In this document: in pieces, positions 44,131 to 53,094 of the stretch
How positions within the stretch are numbered: the stretch's first letter is position 1
How the letters are laid out: each line of letters begins with the position of its first letter
Source: Flavobacterium sp. LC2016-23
GTDB taxonomy: Bacteria; Bacteroidota; Bacteroidia; Flavobacteriales; Flavobacteriaceae
Direction of reading: 5' to 3'
NCBI RefSeq assembly: GCF_009674775.1
Contig: NZ_WKKE01000016.1
Coordinates: 1 to 64,000, forward strand
Length of the DNA: 64,000 nt
The notes under the pieces: model-generated
The model's database searches: none
What the model saw: only the letters and a program-made list of their open reading frames with translations
Told to the model about the DNA's origin: nothing
Position numbers and translations under genes: made by a program

Positions 44131-45213
44131 TTAGGCATTGAAAATCTTTTCCTGGTGTCCAATACTTTCCTGGTGAATGGCTTTGAACATTCTCAAAACA
44201 AACTCTTCCGTAAGTCCTTTTTTCTCCCCTTCTAAAATCATTTTTCCTAAGATTTCATTCCAACGGTTGTTTTGAAGAATCGCTACGTTGGCATCTTTTT
44301 TCACCTGACCAATTTCGTCAGCAACTTTCATACGTTTTCCTAATAACTCTAATAAATTAGCATCCAAAACGTCGATGTTAGCTCTTAGTTTCGTCATTTT
44401 TGAACTGTACTCATCTGTATTATCATCTGTTTTTCTGATCGTTAAATCTTTGATGATTTTTTTCAAAGCATCCGGAGTAACTTGTTGCGCTGCATCCGAC
44501 CAGGCGTTGTCCGGATCGTAATGTGTTTCGATGATCATACCATCGTAATTTAAATCCAATGCTTCCTGCGTTACTTCGAAAATCATTTTACGATCTCCTG
44601 TAATGTGAGATGGATCGATGATTAAAGGTAAATCAGGGAATTTATTTTGCAATTCAATAGCAATCTGCCATTCCGGGATATTTCTGTATTTTGTTTTTTC
44701 GTAAGTAGAGAAACCTCTGTGGATAACCCCTAATTTTTCGATTCCGGCCATGTGTAAACGTTCTACACCACCTAACCATAAAGCCAAATCAGGGTTTACA
44801 GGGTTTTTAACCAAAACGATTTTATCTGTCCCCTTCAAAGTATCCGCAATTTCCTGTACCGCAAATGGGTTTGCAGTAGTACGGGCACCAACCCATAAAA
44901 CGTCGATATCATGCTCTAAAGCCAGTTTACAGTGCGCTGCAGTAGCCACTTCAGTTCCCATCAGTAAACCAGTTTCTTTTTTAGCTTTTTGTAACCATTT
45001 CAATCCAATTTCCCCAACACCTTCAAATCCTCCGGGACGCGTTCTTGGTTTCCATATTCCGGCTCTGAATACACTTACTTTTGAATCTTTCAACTCATGA
45101 GCAATTTTCAAAACCTGATCTTCTGTTTCTGCACTACAAGGTCCAGCTATCACAAGTGGGTGATTTAAATTGAAATCTTCTAACCACTTTCTCATTTCTT
45201 TCTTATTTTCCAT
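44131..45213 (-). CDS. Bifunctional DAHP synthase/chorismate mutase
   Basis: Fusion of the first shikimate-pathway enzyme (3-deoxy-7-phosphoheptulonate synthase, AroA(G)/KDO8P-like class) at about 1-260 with a type II chorismate mutase at about 270-355. Seen: LVIAGPCSAETEDQV, GIWKPRTRPGGFEGVG, GVIHRGFSTYEKTKYRN and IIDPSHITGDR for the synthase; MTKLRANIDVLDANLLELLG and RMKVADEIGQVKKDANVAI for the mutase. In this class the chorismate-mutase domain can serve as a feedback sensor. It is the last gene of the operon pheA-aminotransferase-tyrA-this gene, 18 bases after tyrA. Confidence 0.93.
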   Translation of the reverse strand: MENKKEMRKWLEDFNLNHPLVIAGPCSAETEDQVLKIAHELKDSKVSVFRAGIWKPRTRPGGFEGVGEIGLKWLQKAKKETGLLMGTEVATAAHCKLALEHDIDVLWVGARTTANPFAVQEIADTLKGTDKIVLVKNPVNPDLALWLGGVERLHMAGIEKLGVIHRGFSTYEKTKYRNIPEWQIAIELQNKFPDLPLIIDPSHITGDRKMIFEVTQEALDLNYDGMIIETHYDPDNAWSDAAQQVTPDALKKIIKDLTIRKTDDNTDEYSSKMTKLRANIDVLDANLLELLGKRMKVADEIGQVKKDANVAILQNNRWNEILGKMILEGEKKGLTEEFVLRMFKAIHQESIGHQEKIFNA

Positions 45214-45231
45214 CTTTTTTTTAGTTTATTT

Positions 45232-46089
45232 TTATTTTTTAATTGTTAATCCGTTTAATATCTCTTTAATTTTATTCGTGCTTTCCATTTCTTCAAAAAT
45301 GGCATTGTAATCTTCTTCTTTTAACAAATCCCTAAACCGACTGAGATTTGAAATGTATTCTTCTAAGGTTTCAATGACATGTTCTTTGTTTTGCTTAAAA
45401 ATCGGTGTCCACATCGCAGGTGAACTTTTTGCTAAACGAACCGTACTTTCGAATCCACTTCCTGCCATATCAAAAATATCCTGTTCGTCTTTTTCCTTGT
45501 TCATTACCGTTTTTCCGAGCATAAACGAACTAATGTGCGACAAATGCGAAACGTAAGCAATGTGTTTGTCGTGTGAAGTCGGATCCATATACCGAATCCG
45601 CATTCCGATTTCGCTGAAAAGCTTCAGTGCCTTTTCCTGCAATTTGAAAGTGGTTTTTTCCACCTCACAAATAATATTCGTTTTTCCCTGAAACAATCCT
45701 TTTATCGCCGCCGATGGTCCGGAAAATTCTGTTCCTGCAATGGGATGCGTCGCGATAAAATTTCTTCTTTTCGGGTGACTCGCCACTGCATCACAAATTG
45801 GTTTTTTAGTTGATCCCACTTCAAAAACAATGGTTTTATCTCCAACCGAATCCAGTACTTTTGGCAAAATGGTCAGGGCAACATCTACGGGAACCGAAAC
45901 AATCACAAAATCAGCTTCAGCCAATTCTTCAAAACTTCCCGCCTGATCAATAACACCTAAATCAATCGCTTCCTGCAAGTGTTTTTCGTTACTGTCTATT
46001 CCAAAAATAGTCGCGTCCGGATGTTTTTCTTTGATGTCCAGCACCATCGAACCCCCTATTAAACCTATTCCTATTACGTATACTTTCAT
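45232..46089 (-). CDS. tyrA: Prephenate dehydrogenase
   Basis: NAD(P)-dependent oxidative decarboxylation of prephenate to 4-hydroxyphenylpyruvate, the tyrosine branch. The 285 residues show the Rossmann motif VIGIGLIGGSMVLDI (about 4-18), IFGIDSNEKHLQEA, the prephenate-binding HPIAGTEFSGPSAA and VSHLSHISSFMLGK with the catalytic His. No ACT domain is present. It lies in the aromatic operon; its 5' untranslated region carries a Flavo-1-like element 17 bases upstream and the heptamer array. Confidence 0.94.
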   Translation of the reverse strand: MKVYVIGIGLIGGSMVLDIKEKHPDATIFGIDSNEKHLQEAIDLGVIDQAGSFEELAEADFVIVSVPVDVALTILPKVLDSVGDKTIVFEVGSTKKPICDAVASHPKRRNFIATHPIAGTEFSGPSAAIKGLFQGKTNIICEVEKTTFKLQEKALKLFSEIGMRIRYMDPTSHDKHIAYVSHLSHISSFMLGKTVMNKEKDEQDIFDMAGSGFESTVRLAKSSPAMWTPIFKQNKEHVIETLEEYISNLSRFRDLLKEEDYNAIFEEMESTNKIKEILNGLTIKK

Positions 46090-46105
46090 ATTTATTTTTA
46101 TTAGA

Positions 46106-46181
46106 AGCTAATTCCTGCTATCCGCTATATCTTTTCCGCCGAACCCCGGCGCAAAAGGATGCCGCTTCTATCAGGGCTAGG
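46106..46181 (-). ncRNA. Flavo-1-like structured repeat, copy 3, in the tyrA 5' region
   Basis: On the minus strand it opens CCTAGCCCTGATAGAAGCGG, continues CATCCTTTTGCGCCGG, and ends AAAAGATATAGCGGATAGCAG. The order matches the copies at 302-381 and 13697-13785. The GC-rich centre GCCGGGGTTCGGC folds as a stem. It ends 17 bases before the tyrA start and lies inside the aromatic operon. Confidence 0.5.
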
Positions 46182-46340
46182 CTTCTCGTTTTTTCAAGAC
46201 CTTTTATTACTTTCTGTCTTTTTTGTCATTTCGACGAAGGGGAAATCTTCACAAGTAACTCCATAATCAAAATGACCAATCTTTGTCGATCCGGCACCCG
46301 GGCTTCAACTTCGCTCAGCCTGACAGTCCATATCAAAAAT

Positions 46341-46403
46341 CTTTATTCTTTATTCTTTATTCTTTATTCTTTATTCTTTATTCTTTATTCTTTATTCTTT
46401 ATT
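46341..46403. repeat. Heptamer microsatellite, CTTTATT x9
   Basis: Nine perfect tandem copies of CTTTATT (AATAAAG on the coding strand) in the 330-base gap between the aminotransferase stop and tyrA. The rest of the gap holds the Flavo-1-like element and a diverged GTCATTTCGACGAAGG repeat. Confidence 0.9.
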
Positions 46404-46418
46404 CTAAAATCTTAACAC

Positions 46419-47564
46419 TTAAAACCTATCTATCGCTTCCTGTACTTTTTCTTCTTTCACACACAACGAGAATCTGATATATCCTTCACCATTGCTTCCG
46501 AAGATGGTTCCCGGTGTAATGAAAATATGTTTCTCGTATAATATTTCGTCAATGAACTTTTCTGCCGATTTGATTCCCTCAGGCAATTTCGCCCAGACAA
46601 AAAGTCCTACTCCTTCTTTATACACTTTGCATCCTAATTTTTCTGCTAATTTTTCTGTCAATTCTCGGCGGCGTCTGTAAATTTTATTTTGATCTTCGAA
46701 CCAGGATTTGTCACAATTCAAAGCCGCGATTGCACCCTTCTGAATTCCGTAGAACATGCCGCTGTCCATATTGCTTTTTACTTTCAGGACTGCATCGATA
46801 ATTTCAGGTTTACCTAAAACCATTCCGACTCTCCATCCGGCCATGTTGAATGTTTTACTTAATGAATTCAGTTCCAAAGCCACTTCTTTCGCCCCTTCCA
46901 CCTGCAATAAACTCATTGGATTATCATTCAGAACAAAACTATACGGATTATCATTTACCAGTAATATGTTGTGTTTTTTAGCAAAGACAACCAATTTTTC
47001 AAATAACGCTAAACTTCCTCTGGCTCCTGTTGGCATGTGCGGATAACCCAGCCACATGATTTTCACTTTCGATAGATCTGATTTTTCCAAAGCTTCGAAA
47101 TCCGGTTCCCAGGCATTGGCTTCTTTTAAATCATAATAAACCGGAACCGCTCCTACCAGATTGGTTACCGAAGTATAAGTCGGATAACCCGGATTCGGAA
47201 TTAAAACGTGATCACCTTCATTCAAAAAAGCCAGCGAAATGTGCATAATTCCTTCTTTAGAACCCATCAGAGGTAAAATCTCATTATTCGGATTCAACAC
47301 AACACCAAACTGATCCTGATAAAAATCGGCCATTCCTTTTCTCAATTCCGGCAATCCCTGATAGCTCTGATAACCGTGCCCGTTTTCATCCAGAATTGCC
47401 GCAGCTACTGCTTCAATTACTGCTTTTGACGGACTCAAATCAGGGCTTCCGATTCCCATGTTGATGATCGATTTTCCTTCAGACTGCAGTTGACGCACTT
47501 CTCTCAATTTTGAGGAGAAGTAGTATTCTTCAACTGTATCTAATCTTTTTGCTGTTGTAATCAT
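46419..47564 (-). CDS. PLP-dependent class I/II aminotransferase of the aromatic operon
   Basis: A 381-residue fold type I aminotransferase. The cofactor-binding segments are NLVGAVPVYY/YPGYPTYTS-like PNPGYPTYTSV, NPYSFVLND, and the Schiff-base Lys in LNSLSKTFNMAGWRVGM. Its position between pheA and tyrA strongly suggests it converts phenylpyruvate and 4-hydroxyphenylpyruvate to Phe and Tyr, or prephenate to arogenate. Sequence also resembles LL-diaminopimelate and aspartate aminotransferases, so exact substrate is inferred from context. Confidence 0.88.
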   Translation of the reverse strand: MITTAKRLDTVEEYYFSSKLREVRQLQSEGKSIINMGIGSPDLSPSKAVIEAVAAAILDENGHGYQSYQGLPELRKGMADFYQDQFGVVLNPNNEILPLMGSKEGIMHISLAFLNEGDHVLIPNPGYPTYTSVTNLVGAVPVYYDLKEANAWEPDFEALEKSDLSKVKIMWLGYPHMPTGARGSLALFEKLVVFAKKHNILLVNDNPYSFVLNDNPMSLLQVEGAKEVALELNSLSKTFNMAGWRVGMVLGKPEIIDAVLKVKSNMDSGMFYGIQKGAIAALNCDKSWFEDQNKIYRRRRELTEKLAEKLGCKVYKEGVGLFVWAKLPEGIKSAEKFIDEILYEKHIFITPGTIFGSNGEGYIRFSLCVKEEKVQEAIDRF

Positions 47565-47653
47565 TTTTATTTTTTTATTAAAAATGCTTTAGGCTTTAGG
47601 CCGTAAGCTTTATGCTTTTTTTACTTCTAACTTTTAAAACTTTTGTCACCCTT

Positions 47654-47699
47654 AGCGAAGTCGAAGGCTTTTGAAAACTAACGGGGCTTCGACTTCGCT
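47654..47699. repeat. Inverted repeat AGCGAAGTCGAAG
   Basis: 13-bp perfect arms (47654-47666 and 47687-47699) with a 20-base loop between pheA and the aminotransferase gene. The CTTCGACTTCGCTCAG word is related to a partial copy at about 46306-46322 and is typical of flavobacterial intergenic repeats. Confidence 0.55.
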
Positions 47700-47726
47700 C
47701 AGCCTTACAATCATTATTTTAAACCT

Positions 47727-47742
47727 TTGGAATTTGGAATTT
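47727..47742 (+). repeat. Short dispersed repeat TTGGAATTTGGAATTT
   Basis: Same 16-mer as at 21450 and 39232, 21 bases past the pheA stop. Confidence 0.4.
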
Positions 47743-47762
47743 CAAAAAATTGGAATTTCACT

Positions 47763-48590
47763 TTACGGTTTTGTATTCTTATATTCTCCGAGAACCTTTA
47801 AATATTCTGCCATAATATTCAGTAATGCTTTGGCTTTTGCAAAGTCTTCGTATTTTTCGAAAGTGACGTCGACGAAAAAAGAATATTTCCAGGGCGTTTC
47901 AATTTTGGGAAGCGACTGGATTTTTGTTAAATTCAGTTTACAATCGCTCATGACATTGAGAACCGCTGCCAAACTTCCCCTTTTATGATCCAGTTCAAAT
48001 TTGATGGAAGCTCTGTTGATTTCGTTTTCGGGCAAAAATGAATTCTGTTTTTTAATAATCACAAAACGGGTCATGTTATTTTTGATCGTCTGAATTTCCG
48101 GTGCCAGGATTTCCAGATCATACATTTCTGAAGCCGTTTTACTTGCAATTGCGGCAATTCCGGTTAATTGCTTTTCCTGAATTCTTCTGGCGGTTTCGGC
48201 TGTATCTTTATCTTCAACCAATTTGATATTTGGATATTGTTTTAAGAAATCCATACATTGCAGGATGGCCATCGGGTGCGAATGAACTTCTTTTATATCT
48301 TCTATTTTCTGACCTTTCAGGGCCATTAAATTTTGGTGAATGCTCAGATAATGCTCTCCGATAATGTGCAAATTATTCTTGTCAATCAACGCATAATTCG
48401 GAATAATTGGCCCTGCAATCGAGTTTTCAATTGCCATTACCGCCTGATCCGATTTTCCGGAAAGCAGGCTGTCAATTAATTCTTCAAAAGACAAGCACTC
48501 ATCAATAGCCACATTTTCAGAGAAATACTCCTTTACTACCTGATGGTGGAAAGAACCTTTTATACCTTGTATTGCAATTTTCGTTGTCAT
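47763..48590 (-). CDS. pheA: Prephenate dehydratase
   Basis: Converts prephenate to phenylpyruvate. The 275 residues have the catalytic domain at about 1-180 (IQGIKGSFHHQVVKEYF, VMAIENSIAGPI, and the catalytic TRF in NNMTRFVII) and a C-terminal ACT domain at about 192-270 (IKFELDHKRGSLAAVLNVMS). The usual phenylalanine-binding ESRP is replaced by TKIQSLP, so feedback binding may differ. It has no chorismate mutase domain, which is supplied by the last gene of the operon. First structural gene of the operon; a leader peptide, antiterminator and terminator precede it. Confidence 0.94.
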   Translation of the reverse strand: MTTKIAIQGIKGSFHHQVVKEYFSENVAIDECLSFEELIDSLLSGKSDQAVMAIENSIAGPIIPNYALIDKNNLHIIGEHYLSIHQNLMALKGQKIEDIKEVHSHPMAILQCMDFLKQYPNIKLVEDKDTAETARRIQEKQLTGIAAIASKTASEMYDLEILAPEIQTIKNNMTRFVIIKKQNSFLPENEINRASIKFELDHKRGSLAAVLNVMSDCKLNLTKIQSLPKIETPWKYSFFVDVTFEKYEDFAKAKALLNIMAEYLKVLGEYKNTKP

Positions 48591-48596
48591 ATATTC

Positions 48597-48625
48597 AAAA
48601 AAAAATCCTGATTTTCATCAGGATT
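48597..48625 (-). terminator. pheA attenuator terminator
   Basis: On the minus strand AATCCTGAT, loop GAAA, ATCAGGATT, then a run of nine T ending six bases before the pheA ATG. A stop signal directly in front of a start codon makes sense only as a regulated attenuator. Confidence 0.8.
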
Positions 48626-48681
48626 GTATATTAGTTTTATTTGTCTTTTTTAATTTTCTCAAATAACCATAGCACAATCCT
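48620..48681 (-). promoter_or_regulatory. Antiterminator pairing of the pheA leader
   Basis: AGGATTGT at 48681-48674 (codons 20-22 of the leader peptide) is exactly complementary to ACAATCCT at 48627-48620, which includes the 5' arm of the terminator hairpin. The two structures exclude each other. A ribosome stalled on the Phe/Tyr codons would leave AGGATTGT free; a ribosome at the stop codon (48661-48659) would cover much of it. Confidence 0.7.
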
Positions 48682-48739
48682 TACTTCTACTAAAGAAGAA
48701 ATAAAAAGAGTTGCTAAAATAAAAACGGTTATTAGACAT
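48659..48739 (-). CDS. pheA leader peptide (attenuation peptide)
   Basis: A 26-codon open frame, too short for usual gene finders. Residues 1-16 read MSNNRFYFSNSFYFFF and the remainder SRSKDCAMVI before TGA. Six Phe and two Tyr fall among codons 6-16, the pattern expected of a leader that senses charged tRNA-Phe (and tRNA-Tyr). It is preceded by an A-rich stretch, the usual initiation context in Bacteroidota, and a promoter at 48769-48798. Downstream, an antiterminator and a U-run terminator lie before pheA. The peptide itself probably has no function once made. Confidence 0.75.
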   Translation of the reverse strand: MSNNRFYFSNSFYFFFSRSKDCAMVI

Positions 48740-48768
48740 TTTGTTTGTGTTTTTCAATAAATTCTCTG

Positions 48769-48798
48769 CGAATGTATAAATTATTTTTACTGCACCAA
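48769..48798 (-). promoter_or_regulatory. Promoter of the pheA leader and aromatic operon
   Basis: Minus strand TTG (48796-48798), 19 bases, TACATTCG (48769-48776): -33 and spacing are canonical, the -7 box has one mismatch to TAnnTTTG. Transcription would begin about 25 bases before the leader-peptide ATG. Confidence 0.5.
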
Positions 48799-49008
48799 AA
48801 AAAATATTGCATTTTATGAAACAAAAAAGGATTTCTTAACAAATTACCTGCCTTTTGTAAGATATATGAATAAATCGGCCTTAAAATGCGATTTAGGCAA
48901 TTGGGTTTTAGGGAGGTACTTAGATTCTGAGGAACTAAGGTTCTGAGAGCCTAACTATATGTTTAATCTTTTGGACCAATTTTTAGGAGAGCGGGAAGGA
49001 AGTATAAT

Positions 49009-49046
49009 AAAAAAAGCAGCTATCATAACAATAACTGCTTTTTTTT
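49009..49046. terminator. nrdA terminator (bidirectional form)
   Basis: AAAAAAAGCAG and CTGCTTTTTTT around a 15-base loop, 55 bases past the nrdA stop. An imperfect TCTATTCTCTTTAT duplication lies between it and nrdA. Confidence 0.7.
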
Positions 49047-49100
49047 ACTTTAAGAATAAATCTATTCTCTTTATTCTATTCTCTTTATTCTTAAAAAAAA

Positions 49101-51503
49101 TTAAGATCCACACATTTCACAATCCTCAGGATCTGCAGCTTGTGCTTTTAGCAACATTGCTTTGTATTCTTCAACACTGATCGGTTCTGTTTCCGGAACT
49201 AAAGTAGCTGATGCCGGTGTTGCTTCTTCTTTTTTATCGTTGTTTAAGGTGAATTTAATCGCATCTACCGCAGATTTTGTTCTTAGGTAATACATTCCTG
49301 TTTTTAAACCAGATTGCCATGCATAGAAGTGCATAGACGTTAGTTTAGAGAAATTAGCATCCTGCATAAACAAATTCAATGATTGGGACTGGTCAATAAA
49401 ATAACCTCTCTGACGTGACATATCCAAAATATCTTTCATAGACATTTCCCAAACTGTTTTGTACAATTCTTTGATATCATCCGGAATTCCGTTTATGTTC
49501 TGAACAGATCCGTTATGACGCATAATTTCCTGTTTCAATGATTCATTCCAGATTCCTAATTTCACTAAGTCTTCCAGTAAATGTTTGTTTACCACGATAA
49601 ATTCTCCTGAAAGCGTTCTTCTGGTGTAGATGTTAGAAGTATAAGGCTCGAAAGCTTCATTGTTTCCTAAAATCTGAGAAGTGGATGCGGTTGGCATCGG
49701 CGCTACTAATAAAGAGTTACGAACTCCGTGTTCTACCACTTCCTTACGCAATGAAGCCCAATCCCAACGTCCTGATAATTCTTCATCTTTCATTCCCCAC
49801 ATATTGTACTGGAATTCTCCTTTTGACATTGGAGACCCTTCAAATGTAGAGTATGGTCCTTCTACTTTCGCCAATTCCATAGAAGCGGTCACGGCAGCAA
49901 AGTACAACGTTTCGAAAATTTCGTGGTTCAGCTGTTTAGCTTCGTCACTTGTAAAAGGCATTCTTAACATGATAAAAGCATCTGCAAGACCCTGAACTCC
50001 CAAACCAATTGGCCTGTGACGTACATTGGAATTTTCAGCTTCTTTTACCGGGTAATAGTTTCTGTCAATTACTTTATTTAAATTGAATGTCACACGTTTC
50101 GTAACATCAAATAATTTTTGGTGATCAAATTTCCCGTTCTCCACAAACATTGGCAATGAAATCGAAGCCAGGTTACAAACCGCAACTTCATCCGGAGAGG
50201 TGTACTCGATAATTTCAGTACACAAGTTGGAAGAACGGATTGTTCCTAAATTCTTCTGGTTCGATTTACGGTTAGCCGCATCTTTGTACAACATGTACGG
50301 AAGACCTGTTTCTACCTGAGATTCCAGGATTTTTTCCCAGATTTCTCTCGCTTTAATTGTTTTTCTTCCTTTTCCTTCTGCTTCATAACGTACATACAAA
50401 GCATCGAATTCTTCACTGTGTACTTCTGATAATCCAGGGCATTCGTTAGGACACATTAAAGTCCATGTTGAATCTTCCTGAACTCTTTTCATGAATAAAT
50501 CCGGAATCCACATTCCAAGAAATAAATCACGGGTTCTCATTTCTTCCTTACCGTGGTTTTTTCTTAAATCAAGGAAATCAAAAATATCAGCATGCCAAGG
50601 TTCGATATACATAGCAAAACTTCCTTTACGTTTTCCTCCACCCTGATCTACATAACGGGCAGTCATGTCGTATACACGAAGCATCGGAACAATTCCGTTA
50701 GAAGTTCCGTTAGTCCCGCTGATATAAGAACCGGTAGCTCTGATATTGTGAATAGCTAAACCAATTCCTCCCGCTGATTGGGAAATTTTAGCTGTTTGTT
50801 TTAGAGTATCATAAATACCATCAATACTGTCATCTTTCATGGTTAACAAGAAACAAGATGACATTTGAGGTTTTGGTGTTCCTGCATTAAATAATGTAGG
50901 CGTCGCGTGCGTGAAGAATTTTTTAGACATTAATTCATACGTTTCAATCGCAGAAGCAATATCGTCTTTATGAATTCCTATAGAAACACGCATTAACATG
51001 TGTTGTGGTCGCTCTACAATCTTTCCATTTATTTTTAGTAAATAGGAACGTTCCAATGTTTTGAATCCAAAATAATCGTAGTTAAAATCACGATTATAAA
51101 TAATAGTGGAATCCAGCACCTGAGAGTTATTCTTAATTACTTCGTAAACATCATCTGCCAATAGAGGAGCTTCTTTCCCTGTTCTTGGATTAACATAATG
51201 ATACATATCCGACATCGTTTCCGAGAACGATTTTGTTGTATTAGAATGTAAGTTAGAGATAGCAATACGAGCGGCTAACTGAGCATAATCAGGGTGTGCA
51301 ATAGTCATAGAAGCAGCTGTTTCGGCAGCTAGATTATCCAACTCTGAAGTAGAAACACCATCATACAATCCTTCAATAACGCGCATGGCGACTTTTACAG
51401 GATCTACAAGTTCATTCAAACCGTAACACAATTTTTTGATTCTGTCTGTAATCTTATCAAACATTACCGGCTCTTTGCGTCCATCTCTTTTTATTACATA
51501 CAT
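49101..51503 (-). CDS. nrdA: Ribonucleoside-diphosphate reductase, alpha subunit (class I)
   Basis: Large catalytic subunit reducing ribonucleotides to deoxyribonucleotides. The 800 residues include an N-terminal ATP-cone ([20 protein letters not shown]) for activity control, the substrate-site cysteine in MSSCFLLTM, the radical-site [20 protein letters not shown], and a C-terminal redox pair CEMCGS. Length is normal for class Ia. The small subunit is encoded just upstream, separated by 266 bases carrying two hairpins. No NrdR box recognised. Confidence 0.96.
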   Translation of the reverse strand: MYVIKRDGRKEPVMFDKITDRIKKLCYGLNELVDPVKVAMRVIEGLYDGVSTSELDNLAAETAASMTIAHPDYAQLAARIAISNLHSNTTKSFSETMSDMYHYVNPRTGKEAPLLADDVYEVIKNNSQVLDSTIIYNRDFNYDYFGFKTLERSYLLKINGKIVERPQHMLMRVSIGIHKDDIASAIETYELMSKKFFTHATPTLFNAGTPKPQMSSCFLLTMKDDSIDGIYDTLKQTAKISQSAGGIGLAIHNIRATGSYISGTNGTSNGIVPMLRVYDMTARYVDQGGGKRKGSFAMYIEPWHADIFDFLDLRKNHGKEEMRTRDLFLGMWIPDLFMKRVQEDSTWTLMCPNECPGLSEVHSEEFDALYVRYEAEGKGRKTIKAREIWEKILESQVETGLPYMLYKDAANRKSNQKNLGTIRSSNLCTEIIEYTSPDEVAVCNLASISLPMFVENGKFDHQKLFDVTKRVTFNLNKVIDRNYYPVKEAENSNVRHRPIGLGVQGLADAFIMLRMPFTSDEAKQLNHEIFETLYFAAVTASMELAKVEGPYSTFEGSPMSKGEFQYNMWGMKDEELSGRWDWASLRKEVVEHGVRNSLLVAPMPTASTSQILGNNEAFEPYTSNIYTRRTLSGEFIVVNKHLLEDLVKLGIWNESLKQEIMRHNGSVQNINGIPDDIKELYKTVWEMSMKDILDMSRQRGYFIDQSQSLNLFMQDANFSKLTSMHFYAWQSGLKTGMYYLRTKSAVDAIKFTLNNDKKEEATPASATLVPETEPISVEEYKAMLLKAQAADPEDCEMCGS

Positions 51504-51541
51504 AAGCTTACTTTTTTATTGTTATTGAAAAAATGAAAGAC

Positions 51542-51615
51542 ACTGGAATAACGGATTCCAGTACTTAAACATTGTGTGTTTTATTGTTTTTATTTTGAGA
51601 ATTACGGGATTCTCA
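51542..51615. repeat. Two hairpins in the nrdB-nrdA gap
   Basis: ACTGGAAT/ATTCCAGT (51542-51562, five-base loop) and TGAGAAT/ATTCTCA (51596-51615, six-base loop). They lie in the 266 non-coding bases between the two subunit genes. Neither is followed by a long T run on the minus strand, so processing or partial termination is possible. Confidence 0.5.
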
Positions 51616-51769
51616 ATAGTAACCTAGTTCCAGTTTGAAAAACAAATTGAAAATGACTTAAAATAATTGAATCCGCGATTTGGGATGAGATTCAATCTGA
51701 AAATATTGTGTTATAAATTGTATTCTTTTTAGTGTTTTTTTGGGGCAATCACTAAAATATTCTTATACG

Positions 51770-52798
51770 CTAAAAATCTGCATCAAAGCTGATTTTCTGA
51801 GAATCGCTGTCTCCGCCTGAGCCACTATTCATTACTCCGGCTTTTTGATATTCTGAAACTCTTTTTTCAAAGAAATTGGTTTTTCCCTGTAAAGATATCA
51901 TATCCATAAAGTCAAATGGGTTTGCGGATCCGTAAACACGGTCACACCCTAACTCTACCAATAATCTGTCTGCCACAAACTCCAGGTACTGAGTCATTAA
52001 AACCGCATTCATACCGATTAAACTTACCGGAAGAGATTCCGTAACAAATTCTCTTTCAATATTTAAGGCATCAACGATAATTTCTTTAATTCTCTCTTTT
52101 GGAACTTTGTTTACTAAATGATGATTGTGCAAATGCACTGCAAAATCACAATGTACCCCTTCGTCACGTGAAATTAATTCGTTAGAAAATGTCAAACCTG
52201 GCATTAGTCCACGTTTTTTCAACCAGAAAATAGAACAGAAAGCTCCTGAGAAAAATATACCTTCAACAGCTGCAAAAGCAATAAGTCTTTCAGCAAAAGA
52301 ATCCGAATCAATCCACTTCAAAGCCCATTCTGCTTTTTTACCGATAGCAGGAAAAACTTCAAGCGCATTAAACAGCTCTGCTTTTTCCGCTTCATCTTTT
52401 ACATAGGTATCAATAAGAAGAGAATACGTCTCACTGTGAATATTTTCCATCATGATTTGAAAACCATAGAAAAATTTCGCTTCGGCATACTGAACTTCGT
52501 TTACAAAGTTCTCTGCAAGGTTTTCATTTACAATTCCGTCAGAAGCAGCAAAAAAAGCTAAAATGTGTTTTACGAAATAACGCTCATCATCAGACAGCTT
52601 ATTATTCCAGTCATTTAAGTCCTGGTGCAAATCAATTTCTTCTGCAGTCCAAAAGCTCGCTTCCATCTTCTTGTACCAATCCCAAATATCATGGTGTTTG
52701 ATAGGGAAAATTACGAAACGATTCTTATTTTCTTGTAAAATTGGCTCGACTTGTGACATGGCTTTTATGTTTATTTTTTGTATTGAATTTTTGCTCAT
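51770..52798 (-). CDS. nrdB: Ribonucleoside-diphosphate reductase, beta subunit (class Ia)
   Basis: Small di-iron subunit that stores the tyrosyl radical. The 342 residues carry the iron-ligand and radical motif ENIHSETY with Glu118, His121 and radical Tyr125, plus later ligands in [19 protein letters not shown] and [11 protein letters not shown]. The presence of the tyrosine assigns it to class Ia rather than the Phe-bearing Ic type. First gene of the nrdBA pair. The 296-base gap upstream (52799-53094) is AT-rich and shows only a weak AATCTTTG box at 52810-52817. Confidence 0.95.
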   Translation of the reverse strand: MSKNSIQKINIKAMSQVEPILQENKNRFVIFPIKHHDIWDWYKKMEASFWTAEEIDLHQDLNDWNNKLSDDERYFVKHILAFFAASDGIVNENLAENFVNEVQYAEAKFFYGFQIMMENIHSETYSLLIDTYVKDEAEKAELFNALEVFPAIGKKAEWALKWIDSDSFAERLIAFAAVEGIFFSGAFCSIFWLKKRGLMPGLTFSNELISRDEGVHCDFAVHLHNHHLVNKVPKERIKEIIVDALNIEREFVTESLPVSLIGMNAVLMTQYLEFVADRLLVELGCDRVYGSANPFDFMDMISLQGKTNFFEKRVSEYQKAGVMNSGSGGDSDSQKISFDADF

Positions 52799-53094
52799 TC
52801 AGTAGAGTACAAAGATTGTCATTTGTTGGCGAAAATAAAAGCCAAACTTATTCACAATTGGTCGTAGTTTTTAACAACGGACAAAAAGTATGATATTTTT
52901 CAGACAATAATTAAATATTTGTAAATGAGGACTTTAATATTGTCATTAATACCTTAAACCCCCGTAAAATATAGACTTTTTACAATAAAAAGCAAGAAAT
53001 TTTTAATTGTTTTTAAAAGTTTTTTTTTGAGTTAAAACTTTATTTTTTGAGTTAAAATATACCTTTTTAAAGTCGTAACTAAAGGCCGCGGATT

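Noticed and set aside
46283..46477. Plus-strand 64-codon open frame
   Set aside because: It is created by the heptamer microsatellite (repeating FFILYSL-like residues) and overlaps the aminotransferase gene end.
48959..49180. Plus-strand 73-codon frame before nrdA's stop
   Set aside because: It spans a terminator hairpin and the nrdA 3' end; low-complexity translation.
51504..53094. NrdR boxes near the ribonucleotide reductase genes
   Set aside because: No pair of the expected 16-base palindromes found upstream of nrdB or nrdA.
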